A stretch of 64,000 bases of DNA from Gracilibacillus orientalis (GCF_900114645.1 NZ_FOTR01000006.1:186001-250000); one strand, 5' to 3'; counted from the first letter of the stretch, positions 29,051 through 37,836 are shown. The notes: a model not told the origin generated them from the letters alone. Numbers and translations are program-made.

Positions 29051-29572
29051 TAACATATAATCATCATTAACTTTATAATGTTTTTTTAGCAATTGTCTCG
29101 TTCTAAATATTCGTGTTTTAACAGCCGAATGACTAATATTTAACGTTTTAGCTATTTGGTCATCATCTAATTCTAATTTGAATTTTAATTGAAAGACACG
29201 TTTTAGCTTCTTACTTTTATCTATACATAGTTCTAATTCATCCATTGTAGATTTCCAGTTTATCTGTTCATCGACTTCATTTGATGAACACATAACTAGT
29301 TCTTCCATCAAATATGGATTATCAAGTAGGCATGTATGGCTCCGCTTTTCTTTTCGCAAAATATCAATTGCCGTTCTTGAGGTGACAGTTCGTAACCATG
29401 CTCCCATTTTATCAATTGTTTCCATGCCTACTTGCTGTTTCATTACCTTAATCCACGACTCTTGTACAACATCTTCCGCCATTTGCTGATCTTTAACTAT
29501 TTTTAATGCTGTATAATGCATCATTGACTGATATTGTTCTACTAATGATTGATAAATGTCATTCGTGAACAT
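29036..29572 (-). CDS. ECF-type sigma factor encoded in an ABC-transporter operon
   Basis: The 178-residue protein has sigma region 2 (MHYTALKIVKDQQMAEDVVQ, then ESWIKVMKQQ and WLRTVTSRTAIDILRKEK) and region 4 (LKFKLELDDDQIAKTLNISH, SAVKTRIFRTRQLLKKH). GGAGGTG precedes the ATG, 18 bases after the permease stop, so it belongs to the GntR-ATPase-permease transcript. No anti-sigma gene is adjacent, unusual for this class. The permease with its large soluble C-terminal domain is a possible partner, but that is a guess. Confidence 0.85.
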   Translation of the reverse strand: MFTNDIYQSLVEQYQSMMHYTALKIVKDQQMAEDVVQESWIKVMKQQVGMETIDKMGAWLRTVTSRTAIDILRKEKRSHTCLLDNPYLMEELVMCSSNEVDEQINWKSTMDELELCIDKSKKLKRVFQLKFKLELDDDQIAKTLNISHSAVKTRIFRTRQLLKKHYKVNDDYMLKPGA

Positions 29573-29590
29573 TGATTACACCTCCCCACC

Positions 29591-31576
29591 CTATTCAAAA
29601 TAGTCGGTAACATAACTTGGTAACTGATCTTCTCGAACTTGATAAGCATCTATAAAATTATCAAAAGGTCCGTATAAAGCAATTCCCCAAGCACCTTTAG
29701 TACCATTGTTAAGCTTAATTAATTCATCGATTTGCTCATTCTTTTCTACAAGCATCCATTCGTTAAGCTCGTTGTCTTCTATATGAGGTAGTTCATGCAA
29801 CATACCCTCATTCATCTCTGAATTAGTAATGGCCACCATGGAAACATCTTCCCTATTAATAGTTAGACCTCTATCTAATTCTTCTTCTTTTAAAACTTCT
29901 AATACATTAGTATAACTATCTAATAATGGTAAGTGATAGAAATTTTCCGATGAGTCTAGCTCAACTTCCAAAGACTTAGTCTCTCCATATATATTTTGAG
30001 TCATTTCTGCATAAGAAGCATCTAGATAATCTTGTTTCCAAGCATCAGTAAGTTTGTTGATTGTTTGTTGATCATTTACTTGCTGTCTATAATCATAACC
30101 ATCGATAGCAACGGAACTTATATTGCTATTTTCGTCAAACAACCAAGCTAAGGTTGATCGTTTATATTCCTCTGAGTCCATAATTGGCTGTAAGTATTGC
30201 TCTGTTTCTTCTATGGATGGAATGAAATATTGACGAACCATTCTTTTTCCATTGCTTAATTGATAAACAATATCTACATTTGTTGAGTTTTCTGTATACC
30301 TCTGATATCCATTCCGTCCTATGGGATCATTGGCAACGATAAAATCATGTAGATCAATCACATGGTTTATTAATTCTGGATCGGTAATATTTTGTTTTAT
30401 CTTATTACCCTCTGCATCATAATGCGTATTATAAAGAAAGTGTTCACTGTCAAAAAAGACACTTTCCACTTCGTCCTCGCTTGGAACTTTTGTTTCAAAA
30501 CCATACCAATCAAATACGACAGATACTATAACAAGCATGGAAATACCTATATAGATCACAAAACCTTTCCACTGATCAAATACGCGCCATGTTTTTTGAA
30601 GCAGCATTTCTGCTAACACATAGCCAAACAATGCACCACATACATAACCGAACATGATCCATCCTACATAATGTTCTTGAGTAAGACCGAAATAAACACC
30701 GCCTAGTAACATAAAACAAAATGTTACACCGAATTTAAAGATAGGCTTCATTAATGGGAATGCAATCGCCTGATTTGCTGATTCAATGTGCCGAATTCGA
30801 TAAAAAACTAAAGATAATCCAACAAAAATGATCGAAAGTAACCAGTAATACCAGCTGACTATTTCTATATTCTTTTGAGTCGATAATTCAAATATCCAAA
30901 AAATTGGTGATGCTTTAGTAAAATAGGACATCCTAATGGAATAATCTCCACTGAACCCAATCACTAGCATTCTCAAATTCTCCATGACTAATAAAGAAAT
31001 ACCGACAGGGAAAATAAGAATAAGAATGCTCAAAGCACCTTGAACAGCCGAAATACCGGTGAATGTACCTACAAGGAATGCAATACTGTATATAAAAGTT
31101 ACAAAAGTGACAGTGTAGGAAAACCAGTCCCAAATATCCCTGTGTTGATAAATAAAATCAACATCTATTACCCCATACATGACGTAGAGAATAAAGCCAG
31201 TAAGAATTACAGGAATAATAACCATCAAATAACCTATTAAAAATTGATGATAAAAAAGCTGTGAACGTTTTAAAGGCAAACTATGAATAAAATCTGCAGA
31301 ACCTTTTACTTGCATATAGCGGCAGGCAAAAATAGCTGCTAAAATTGGTATAGCAATAATGAGCATACTTTGCACTTCACCATTTATTTTAAACAGACTA
31401 TCTACATAATCTTGATAATATGATAGATCCCTTGGTTCATTCCTTGTTTTAACCATAATAACGTTTAAGGGTAATACAAAAAGTAGGGCAAGAAAATAAC
31501 CGATTCCTATCCAACCGGAAGAGCGGAAGGCTTGCTTCCATAATTCTTTTTTAAAGTAAGATGTTTTCGATTGCAT
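29591..31576 (-). CDS. ABC transporter permease with large C-terminal domain (Ytr-like)
   Basis: About 661 residues. The first ~365 contain about eight to ten membrane segments (GIGYFLALLFVLPLNVIMV near the N terminus, MLIIAIPILAAIFACRY, and so on to GISMLVIVSVVFDW). The remaining ~290 residues are soluble and acidic (DUF6449-like region in Bacillus permeases). The ATG at 31576 (MQSKTSYFKKEL) follows GGAGGG; a GTG nine bases earlier lies in that site. It overlaps the ATPase gene by 26 bases. With the GntR gene this resembles the ytrA-type export systems of Bacillus. The substrate is unknown. Confidence 0.8.
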   Translation of the reverse strand: MQSKTSYFKKELWKQAFRSSGWIGIGYFLALLFVLPLNVIMVKTRNEPRDLSYYQDYVDSLFKINGEVQSMLIIAIPILAAIFACRYMQVKGSADFIHSLPLKRSQLFYHQFLIGYLMVIIPVILTGFILYVMYGVIDVDFIYQHRDIWDWFSYTVTFVTFIYSIAFLVGTFTGISAVQGALSILILIFPVGISLLVMENLRMLVIGFSGDYSIRMSYFTKASPIFWIFELSTQKNIEIVSWYYWLLSIIFVGLSLVFYRIRHIESANQAIAFPLMKPIFKFGVTFCFMLLGGVYFGLTQEHYVGWIMFGYVCGALFGYVLAEMLLQKTWRVFDQWKGFVIYIGISMLVIVSVVFDWYGFETKVPSEDEVESVFFDSEHFLYNTHYDAEGNKIKQNITDPELINHVIDLHDFIVANDPIGRNGYQRYTENSTNVDIVYQLSNGKRMVRQYFIPSIEETEQYLQPIMDSEEYKRSTLAWLFDENSNISSVAIDGYDYRQQVNDQQTINKLTDAWKQDYLDASYAEMTQNIYGETKSLEVELDSSENFYHLPLLDSYTNVLEVLKEEELDRGLTINREDVSMVAITNSEMNEGMLHELPHIEDNELNEWMLVEKNEQIDELIKLNNGTKGAWGIALYGPFDNFIDAYQVREDQLPSYVTDYFE

Positions 31577-32450
31577 AACCGACACCCTCCATTTCGTAGA
31601 TAAAAATTTCCTCTAACGTTAAAGGTAAAATATCAAACACAACTGGATTAAATTGTTCAACTATTTCTTCCACTTGCTGGTAATCACCACGGATAATACA
31701 AATATAAACACTTCCACGCTTTTCTTGATGAAGTATCTCTAAATCATCAAAAATTGTTGAATCCATTTCTCGTTTAAAGGCAATTTGCACTTTATGAAGA
31801 TCAGATTTAAGCTCATCAAGGTCTTTTTCTAATAACAATTTTCCTCGATGGAGAATACCGACTGCATCACAAATATCCTCTACTTCTTTTAAATTGTGTG
31901 AGGAAACGAGTACAGTCATTTCCCGTTCAGCTACATCTTGAATAATCCATGATTTTATTTTTCTTCGGATAACAGGATCTAATCCATCAAACGGTTCATC
32001 AAGTATGAGATAATCAGGCATGGCGCATAACGCAAGCCAAAAAGCCACTTGACGCTGCATTCCTTTTGAAAAACGATGGATTTTGCGATTAGTATCTAAA
32101 TCCAATAATTGCTGCATTTCTTCAAAGCGTTCTTGATTCCACTTTGGATAAATATCCATGTAGAAATTAGCCATTTGTTGTACGGTATAGTGTGAAAAAA
32201 AGTATAAAGTATCTGGAATGAAGACTAATCGTTCTTTTAATTCAACATTTTCAAATACTGGTTTTCTTTCTAGTTCGACAGCTCCTTCATTTTGTTTCAT
32301 GATTCCAGCAATAGTTTTTAATAAGGTTGTTTTCCCAGCACCATTTGACCCTAATAGACCGTAAATCGAACCATTATTTATTTTTAAACTTATGTCATCC
32401 AAGACAAAATCTTTTTCCAATTTCTTAACCACGTTCTGAACTTGAATCAT
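31551..32450 (-). CDS. ABC transporter ATP-binding protein
   Basis: The ~299-residue ATPase has Walker A GLLGSNGAGKTTLLK, signature RFSKGMQRQ (a variant of LSGGQ), Walker B DYLILDEPFDGLD and the switch His in VLVSSHNLKE. The ~80-residue C-terminal extension is like that of BcrA/YtrB-type exporters. The second ATG (32450) has better spacing from AAGGGGG than the ATG at 32456. It overlaps the GntR gene at its start and the permease at its end, showing tight coupling. Confidence 0.92.
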   Translation of the reverse strand: MIQVQNVVKKLEKDFVLDDISLKINNGSIYGLLGSNGAGKTTLLKTIAGIMKQNEGAVELERKPVFENVELKERLVFIPDTLYFFSHYTVQQMANFYMDIYPKWNQERFEEMQQLLDLDTNRKIHRFSKGMQRQVAFWLALCAMPDYLILDEPFDGLDPVIRRKIKSWIIQDVAEREMTVLVSSHNLKEVEDICDAVGILHRGKLLLEKDLDELKSDLHKVQIAFKREMDSTIFDDLEILHQEKRGSVYICIIRGDYQQVEEIVEQFNPVVFDILPLTLEEIFIYEMEGVGYAIENILL

Positions 32451-32838
32451 CTTCATCCCCCCTTGTTACCGATCGATCAACTTCTGTTTCTGTAATCAAT
32501 TTCTCCAACTCTTCAACTGATACACCTAAAAATAGTGCCTCTGATATGTTTTTTTTCAACTGCTCTTTCACTTTTTTAATTTCAGCCGAACTATCCGCCA
32601 TCATAATATGATTCACGAAGCTTCCCTTCCCTTTCACTGAATATATATAGCCCTGTATTTCTAATTCACGATATGCCTTTTGAATCGTATTAGGATTGAT
32701 CGACAATTGCTGAGCAAGCACACGTACAGAGGGCAATTTCTCATCTTTTTCCAATACATTATTAATGATTAACTGCTTCAGTCGATCTACTAACTGTTCA
32801 TAAATTGGCTTTCGACTGCGTAAATCCAACTCAAACAT
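32425..32838 (-). CDS. GntR-family (YtrA subfamily) transcriptional regulator
   Basis: The 137-residue protein has the short YtrA-type layout: winged helix (RKPIYEQLVDRLKQLIINN, then EKLPSVRVLAQQLSINPNT) and a short helical C-terminal part (VSVEELEKLITETE) without a large effector domain. It is the first gene of the ABC-sigma operon and probably represses it through the nine-base repeats just upstream. YtrA-type regulators usually answer envelope stress or antibiotics; here that is inferred. Confidence 0.88.
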   Translation of the reverse strand: MFELDLRSRKPIYEQLVDRLKQLIINNVLEKDEKLPSVRVLAQQLSINPNTIQKAYRELEIQGYIYSVKGKGSFVNHIMMADSSAEIKKVKEQLKKNISEALFLGVSVEELEKLITETEVDRSVTRGDEDDSSSERG

Positions 32839-32855
32839 AACACCCTCCCTTTCCG

Positions 32856-32891
32856 CTGTATGAACTGTATTAATTGTATTAACTGTATTAA
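32856..32891 (-). promoter_or_regulatory. Four tandem 9-bp operator-like repeats upstream of the YtrA-type gene
   Basis: Read on the minus strand the units are TTAATACAG, TTAATACAA, TTAATACAG and TTCATACAG, end to end. They lie 18-53 bases before the regulator ATG, and a further CTGTACTAAATATA lies upstream. This spacing suits cooperative binding of a dimeric repressor over the transcription start region. Confidence 0.6.
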
Positions 32892-32985
32892 TATATTTAG
32901 TACAGTTATATTATATACCTAAAATTTAAAAATGCAAGAAGAAATTTCGCCGCAGCGTATCTTGAATAAAAAGATAAAAGGAAAA

Positions 32986-33300
32986 ACACCCTTGCTTATC
33001 TGAGAGATCTCCTTGTATACTGCCAAATATGAGTATCTAAATCCAGTTCTTCTTCGATCATTAAATCTTCACTCATACTTGATCTAACCATTTCTGGTGT
33101 TTTCTCATTCTCGATTCAACGGATTTGATTTTTGTGACAAATCTACACTCAATACGATGAGATTTGTCTGTTATATCAAGTTTTATGACAAATCTTTAGC
33201 CTCTCTCCTGAGATTTGTCAGTTATATCTGTTTTTGTGACAAATCTTTATCCTTTCTCACTAGATTTGTCAGTTATATCAATTTTCAAAAAACATATTTC
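32986..33300. repeat. Dispersed repeat, family B, copy 1, with three 51-bp palindromic units
   Basis: The core has GACAAATCT starting at 33136, 33187 and 33238, each followed 15-16 bases later by AGATTTGTC and then GTTATATC, so each 51-bp unit can form a hairpin. A unique ~140-base left part ends in ATTCTCGATTCAACGGATTTG. A second copy lies at 60681-60996. Because 51 is a multiple of three, a frame stays open through the units (33097-33336), but its reading follows the palindromes and I do not regard it as a gene. Confidence 0.85.
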
Positions 33301-33360
33301 CTCTTTATCGTAGGGCGCTTTCGGGAAGTCGCCTAGTTTTTGGTACTAGGAGCTAGACAA
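33301..33360. repeat. Family A repeat fragment joined to the family B copy
   Basis: TTTATCGTAGGGCGCTTTCG and AGTCGCCTAGTTTTTGG then GGAGCTAGACAA match the right end of family A. It begins exactly where family B ends. The rest of the gap (33361-33425) holds only a weak hairpin. Confidence 0.7.
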
Positions 33361-33425
33361 ATTCCCTGATTTTCTTACCTTACAAAAAAAACTATGCATC
33401 CTATTAAGGAAACATAGCTTCTTCA

Positions 33426-34034
33426 TTAAATATTTTTATTATAATACCAGTCTTTTGCTGCTTCGGCTTCTGTTTGGGTTAATTGGTGTCCGTTGTTTTC
33501 CCAATGAACCTCCACATCTGCTCCATTTTCTTTGAGAATTCCCTCTAAATCTATGGACTCTTGTTCCGTACATAATGGGTCATTCAGACCAGCTGTTATC
33601 AACACTTTCACAGCTGTGAGGTCAGGTAGTTCAATACCTCGTCTAGGTACCATTGGATGGTGCAACACAGCAGCGTTCAATGCATCTTGATAATGGAATA
33701 ATAAACTAGCTGCAATATTAGCCCCATTAGAATAACCGACTGCAATTACATAATTACGATCAAAACCATATTCTTCAGCTGCTTCATCTAAAAATTCATG
33801 CAACTCTTTCGTACGCAGCAACAGGTCTTCTTCATCAAATACACCTTCTGCTAATCGTTTAAAAAATCGTGGCATACCATTTTCGGACACATTTCCACGC
33901 ACACTTAAAATATTTGCATCCGGATCAACAATATCTGCTAATGGTAACAAATCATTCTCCGTTCCACCAGTACCATGAAGTAACAACAAAGTAGGACCTT
34001 GTAAGTTTTTTCCTTCTTTAAAAATGTGTTTCAT
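33426..34034 (-). CDS. Carboxylesterase-type alpha/beta hydrolase, MhqD-like
   Basis: The ~202-residue protein has the serine hydrolase nucleophile elbow GYSNGANIAASL, Asp in GLNDPLC and His in NGHQLTQTEAE. LLLHGTGGTENDLLPLADIV and LHHPMVPRRGIELPDL closely resemble Bacillus MhqD, a hydrolase induced by quinones. ATG at 34034 (MKHIFKEGK) follows AAAGGGTG; the ATG at 34070 has no site. No MhqR or dioxygenase gene is near, so a quinone link rests on sequence likeness only. Confidence 0.85.
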   Translation of the reverse strand: MKHIFKEGKNLQGPTLLLLHGTGGTENDLLPLADIVDPDANILSVRGNVSENGMPRFFKRLAEGVFDEEDLLLRTKELHEFLDEAAEEYGFDRNYVIAVGYSNGANIAASLLFHYQDALNAAVLHHPMVPRRGIELPDLTAVKVLITAGLNDPLCTEQESIDLEGILKENGADVEVHWENNGHQLTQTEAEAAKDWYYNKNI

Positions 34035-34187
34035 TTCAACACCCTTTCCGAATACCTCAACTTCGATCAATCCATGTTAAGATAAATCAAGCTAACCTTA
34101 GTTTAAAAAAACGAACGTTCTTCTGTCAATTAGCTTGCCTTGACAGTACTAGCATAATACAATAAAGAATAGGGGTGGAGAATTAAT

Positions 34188-34799
34188 ATGAACTATTTAC
34201 CTTTTTTCTTAAATATGCAAAACAAACAAATAGTTATCATCGGTGGCGGGAAAGTGGCAGAGCGACGATTGATACGGCTACTTCCATTTAAGGAAAACAT
34301 CACATTGGTTAGTCCCACATCAACAGAATCACTATATCAACTCATTCATTCACATAAGATCCTTTGGCTTCAAACAAAATGTCATCTTGATCACTTTAAA
34401 AAGGCAGATGTAATTGTAATTGCGACAAATGACCCGATCACCAATCAATATGTAATGAAGAATGCTCCATCAACTGCTTGGATTAATGCAGCACATCAAG
34501 CAGAAGCTGGTAATATGCATTTCCCTATTGCCATTCAAAAGGGAAAACTACAAATAGCTATTTCTACTGGTGGTGCAAGTCCGATTCTAGCTAAAAAATT
34601 AAAAAAATCGGTGGAAGCAGAACTGCCAGATCAATATGAACAATATGTTGACTTTTTATTTGAAGCCAGACAACTAATAAAACAATTAAATATCACTCCA
34701 CCAACTAAAAAAAAGCTGTTACACGAAATTGTAGAAAAACCAATCTACACCCAAAAAGAACAACAAGCTTGGATCGAAAACTTAAAAAAACAAATGTGA
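34188..34799 (+). CDS. Precorrin-2 dehydrogenase (siroheme synthesis)
   Basis: The 203-residue protein has an N-terminal NAD-binding fold (QIVIIGGGKVAERRL), the conserved AAHQAEAGNMHFPI region and ISTGGASPILAKKLK, all typical of Met8p/SirC (B. subtilis YlnF). It oxidises precorrin-2 to sirohydrochlorin for NirB. It faces the other siroheme genes tail to tail. GGGTGGAG precedes the ATG. Confidence 0.92.
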   Translation: MNYLPFFLNMQNKQIVIIGGGKVAERRLIRLLPFKENITLVSPTSTESLYQLIHSHKILWLQTKCHLDHFKKADVIVIATNDPITNQYVMKNAPSTAWINAAHQAEAGNMHFPIAIQKGKLQIAISTGGASPILAKKLKKSVEAELPDQYEQYVDFLFEARQLIKQLNITPPTKKKLLHEIVEKPIYTQKEQQAWIENLKKQM

Positions 34800-34828
34800 T
34801 GGATTATTTAACCTCACATTTGTCTTTT
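34790..34828. terminator. Shared terminator built from the ends of two convergent genes
   Basis: ACAAATGTGA (34790-34799, last codons of the precorrin-2 dehydrogenase gene) pairs with TCACATTTGT (34814-34823, last codons of the opposing gene), followed by CTTTTT. The two stop codons are only four bases apart. Confidence 0.7.
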
Positions 34829-35853
34829 TGAATGTCATGCAATTTCCTTAATGCTCTGCCTGACTTTATTTGTTCGGTAGCTATTTCAATCCCTTCCTCA
34901 ATAGAGTCGGTGATCTTAAATAAATAATAGCGTAAGCCCGCGTTTAATAATATTTGATAATAATAATACTGGTGTTCCGATTTTTCTTCCCCTGATAAGA
35001 TAGAATGAATAATAGCCGCCTGTTCATTAGCTGACAATTTAACAGACTTATCAAATTCTTTATACTCAACTCCATAATCTTTCGGTCTTACAATAAAAGA
35101 ATCTAATCCAGCGGGAGTCCAATCAAAAACGAAACTATTGCGGTGAACAGGTACATCTTCCGAACCTTCCAATCCTTGGACAATATATACATGGTTATAA
35201 TCCAGTTGTTTAAAAACGCCCTCTAATTTGTTAATTGCTGTCCGGTGAAAAGCACCTAACATCACATTTTTTGCTTGTGAAATATTGATAAGTTTTTCTA
35301 CTGTATTGAATAGTGTGCGGACACCAATATCTTTGCGAATCGATCTTAACTTTGCTAGTGACGGACTATATTGTTCTGTATCTGCAAAAGCTACATTAAT
35401 ATCCATCATTTTTTTTGTTGTTGCATCACGATCGTTATCTACTGCTACATCCAATTCCGAAAAAATCGACTTTAAGGAAGTTCCATATTTTGGTGGCAAA
35501 GTCTCGCTAGCTGAAAGAAATACCGGCACACCATAGTCTGCTAATAATAGTGAAACAGGAATGGTTGCTGCAAAAGAATGACGGCCGTTATAAGGACCGG
35601 CAAAATCTATCGTTTTCTCTTGAGTTTCTGATGGTAGTTCTAACCGCTCCGTATAGCGCTGTAATGTATGAATAAATGCCAATAACTCCTCATGCGTTTC
35701 CGTTTTAATTCTTTCTGCAACTAAATAAGCAGCAATTTGAGCAGTTGTTGCTTCACCTGAACAAATACTCTCTGCAAGTTGCATTGTCTGTTGATAATCT
35801 AAATCTTTTGCGCCTTTTTTTCCTCTAGCTACTTCTTTCAGCCATTGTTGCAT
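34804..35853 (-). CDS. TrpD-like (glycosyl transferase family 3) protein in the siroheme operon
   Basis: The 349-residue protein has the TrpD/phosphoribosyltransferase-like N-terminal helical domain (QLAESICSGEATTAQIAAYL) and a PPKYGTSLKSIFSELDV stretch aligning with the family. The PRPP-binding GTGGDG motif is replaced by AGPYNGRHSF, so anthranilate phosphoribosyl transfer is doubtful and it is nearer the YbiB/TrpD2 type. It overlaps sirB by 29 bases and is last in the nirBD-siroheme unit. A role in nitrite reduction or siroheme handling is inferred from position only. Confidence 0.75.
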   Translation of the reverse strand: MQQWLKEVARGKKGAKDLDYQQTMQLAESICSGEATTAQIAAYLVAERIKTETHEELLAFIHTLQRYTERLELPSETQEKTIDFAGPYNGRHSFAATIPVSLLLADYGVPVFLSASETLPPKYGTSLKSIFSELDVAVDNDRDATTKKMMDINVAFADTEQYSPSLAKLRSIRKDIGVRTLFNTVEKLINISQAKNVMLGAFHRTAINKLEGVFKQLDYNHVYIVQGLEGSEDVPVHRNSFVFDWTPAGLDSFIVRPKDYGVEYKEFDKSVKLSANEQAAIIHSILSGEEKSEHQYYYYQILLNAGLRYYLFKITDSIEEGIEIATEQIKSGRALRKLHDIQKDKCEVK

Positions 35854-36592
35854 ATCTATTCGCTCCCTCTCTAGCTTCTGTCACTCGGTCCGTCAATACT
35901 TCTACAACATTGGGATGATCTCCTAAATAATCGGCAAGTAATACCCTTTGATCTTCTTTTAGCTCTAATGACCCGATATATTCTTTTATTCCCTTATCTA
36001 ATAATCCAGTGAAAAGAAGATATGGCAGAACAAGAACTGACTTTCCTTGCTTTACTTTCTCCCATAAAAAAGGTTCAAATTTCGGTTTACTTGCTGCTAA
36101 AAAACATTTATCTATTTGATTATCTGGAAATTGATTCCTCAACATACCAACAAGTTTTTCCGTATCATTCACAGCTTGCATATCACTGCTTCCACGCCCG
36201 ACAAGCAATAAATCCATTCCTTCTACATTGTCAGTACAAGCTTTCACACGATCAGCTAAAATGGCAACCATCTTTTGTTCCACTTCTATGGCACGACCAT
36301 AAACAAATGCAATAGATGGATATTTATTCTTTTCTTTCTCGATCATGTCAGGAATGTCTTTTTTGGCATGACCAGCTGTCAATAAAAGAATCGGCATGAT
36401 TAAAATCTTAGTCGCTCCTTGGGCGGCCACTCTACGAACCGTTTCTGCTAAATCAGGTTCTTGTAATTCGAGAAAACAAGTCTCCTGGATCGATACAGGT
36501 ATATTGTTTTTGACTTTATTGATTAATTGGAAGGATTCATGTTTGGATTCTTCTAGCCTACTTCCATGACAAATATAGATGACAGCTTCCAT
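35825..36592 (-). CDS. sirB: Sirohydrochlorin ferrochelatase (SirB/CbiX)
   Basis: The 255-residue, two-domain chelatase inserts Fe2+ into sirohydrochlorin. Active-site His residues are in YICHGSR and LLTAGHAKKDIP. The second half repeats the fold (LLLVGRGSSDMQ, LVLPYLLFTG). It lies 12 bases after sumT and overlaps the TrpD-like gene, so both are in the nirBD operon. Confidence 0.92.
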   Translation of the reverse strand: MEAVIYICHGSRLEESKHESFQLINKVKNNIPVSIQETCFLELQEPDLAETVRRVAAQGATKILIMPILLLTAGHAKKDIPDMIEKEKNKYPSIAFVYGRAIEVEQKMVAILADRVKACTDNVEGMDLLLVGRGSSDMQAVNDTEKLVGMLRNQFPDNQIDKCFLAASKPKFEPFLWEKVKQGKSVLVLPYLLFTGLLDKGIKEYIGSLELKEDQRVLLADYLGDHPNVVEVLTDRVTEAREGANRYATMAERSS

Positions 36593-36604
36593 TGTCTCTC
36601 ACTC

Positions 36605-37387
36605 CTAATATGCTTCTAAAGCAGAAATAGTCTCTTGATCTTGAAATCTATCTTTTAAATATTGTAGTTTTTCGCCAACTTTCACAACTTCCCCAATGAC
36701 AATCATCGCTGGATTTTTCACTTGATGCTGTTCTGAAAGTTGTACAATATTTTGTAGGGTTCCTGAAACAACCTTTTGATTGGCTGTTGTTCCTTCTTGA
36801 ATGATTGCAATTGGTGTTTGAGCTGACTTTCCACAGTCTATCAATTGTTCGATAATAAAAGGAAGATTACTCATTCCCATATAGACAGCTAATGTATCTA
36901 CCGATTTCGCCAGATATTCCCATTGTATATCTGAAGGCTCACCATTCTTACAGTGACCTGTTACCACTGCAAAAGAACGACCTAATTCTCGGTGAGTTAT
37001 TGGAATATCAGCATATGCCGGTGCAGCTATGCCTGAAGTAATACCAGGTACAACTTCATATGCCAGACCGTTTTTAGCCAGAGCTTCGGCTTCTTCTGCC
37101 CCGCGACCAAATACAAAAGGATCTCCACCCTTTAAGCGTACTACATTTTTCCCTTTCTTGCCATATTTGACGAGTAAATGATTGATCGTTTCTTGCTTCA
37201 TTAAGTGCATTTTTGGTAATTTACCACAATATATAAGGTCTGCGTCTGGTTTAGCTTCATTTAATAATTCCTGGTTAACAAGTCGATCATATAAAATGAC
37301 GTCAGCTTGCTGGATTGCTTTTAATGCTTTAACCGTAATCAAGTCCGGATCTCCTGGACCTGCCCCAATCAAATAAACCTTCCCCAT
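36605..37387 (-). CDS. sumT: Uroporphyrinogen-III C-methyltransferase
   Basis: The 260-residue SAM-dependent enzyme makes precorrin-2 from uroporphyrinogen III, the branch to siroheme. Motifs: YLIGAGPGDPDLITVKA, VVRLKGGDPFVFGRGAEEAE, EVVPGITSGIAAPAYADIP and THRELGRSFAVVTGH. ATG at 37387 follows GGAGGG. It corresponds to nasF of the B. subtilis nas operon and to ylnD. Confidence 0.95.
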   Translation of the reverse strand: MGKVYLIGAGPGDPDLITVKALKAIQQADVILYDRLVNQELLNEAKPDADLIYCGKLPKMHLMKQETINHLLVKYGKKGKNVVRLKGGDPFVFGRGAEEAEALAKNGLAYEVVPGITSGIAAPAYADIPITHRELGRSFAVVTGHCKNGEPSDIQWEYLAKSVDTLAVYMGMSNLPFIIEQLIDCGKSAQTPIAIIQEGTTANQKVVSGTLQNIVQLSEQHQVKNPAMIVIGEVVKVGEKLQYLKDRFQDQETISALEAY

Positions 37388-37456
37388 TGTTTTCCCTCCG
37401 ATTTTCATGATTGCTATCTGTTCCGCTCATTTACTTCTAACATGCGATCTATTTAG

Positions 37457-37486
37457 AAAAGCCATGTACAAATACATGGCTTTTCC
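37457..37486 (-). terminator. Hairpin between nirD and sumT
   Basis: AAAAGCCATGTA and TACATGGCTTTT form a perfect 12-bp stem with a CAAA loop and a T4 run. It may separate nirBD mRNA from the siroheme genes or only reduce readthrough. Confidence 0.7.
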
Positions 37487-37489
37487 GAA

Positions 37490-37816
37490 TTATTTTTCTG
37501 GAACCTCTACATATACTTGATTATCTTCGATGGTAGTTTTATAGGTTTGAACGCACCCATCATCAGGTGCTTGCACTAATCCGTCTGATACATTAATTTT
37601 CCAGTCATGTAACGGACAAAAGACATGTTCTCCACTTACCATCCCTTCAGAAAGCACACCGCCGCGATGGGGGCATTTATTTTCAATTGCTTTAATATTC
37701 CCATTAGATAAACGAAATACAGCAATTTCTTTATCCTCTACAACTACAGCTTTACCCAAACTTACTGGCAAATCATCATAATTTCCGATGCGTACCTTTC
37801 GTACTGTTTGTTCCAT
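37490..37816 (-). CDS. nirD: Nitrite reductase [NAD(P)H] small subunit
   Basis: The ~108-residue protein is a Rieske-fold subunit: [13 protein letters not shown] and [15 protein letters not shown] keep the Cys-His and Cys-His cluster ligands. It pairs with NirB for NADH-dependent reduction of nitrite to ammonium (B. subtilis NasE). The ATG at 37816 ([11 protein letters not shown]) is preferred; an ATG at 37837 overlaps the nirB stop. Confidence 0.93.
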   Translation of the reverse strand: MEQTVRKVRIGNYDDLPVSLGKAVVVEDKEIAVFRLSNGNIKAIENKCPHRGGVLSEGMVSGEHVFCPLHDWKINVSDGLVQAPDDGCVQTYKTTIEDNQVYVEVPEK

Positions 37817-37836
37817 TCCGCTTCTTCCCCCATCCA

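Noticed and set aside
33136-33246. CRISPR array
   Set aside because: Only three units, each an internal palindrome with related spacers, no leader and no cas genes. The same block recurs at 60829-60939 with the same unit number.
33097-33336. ORF with 17-residue repeats, also at 60778-61005, as a repeat protein family
   Set aside because: The 51-bp period is a multiple of three, so any frame without a stop stays open; the pattern follows DNA palindromes and lacks a ribosome site.
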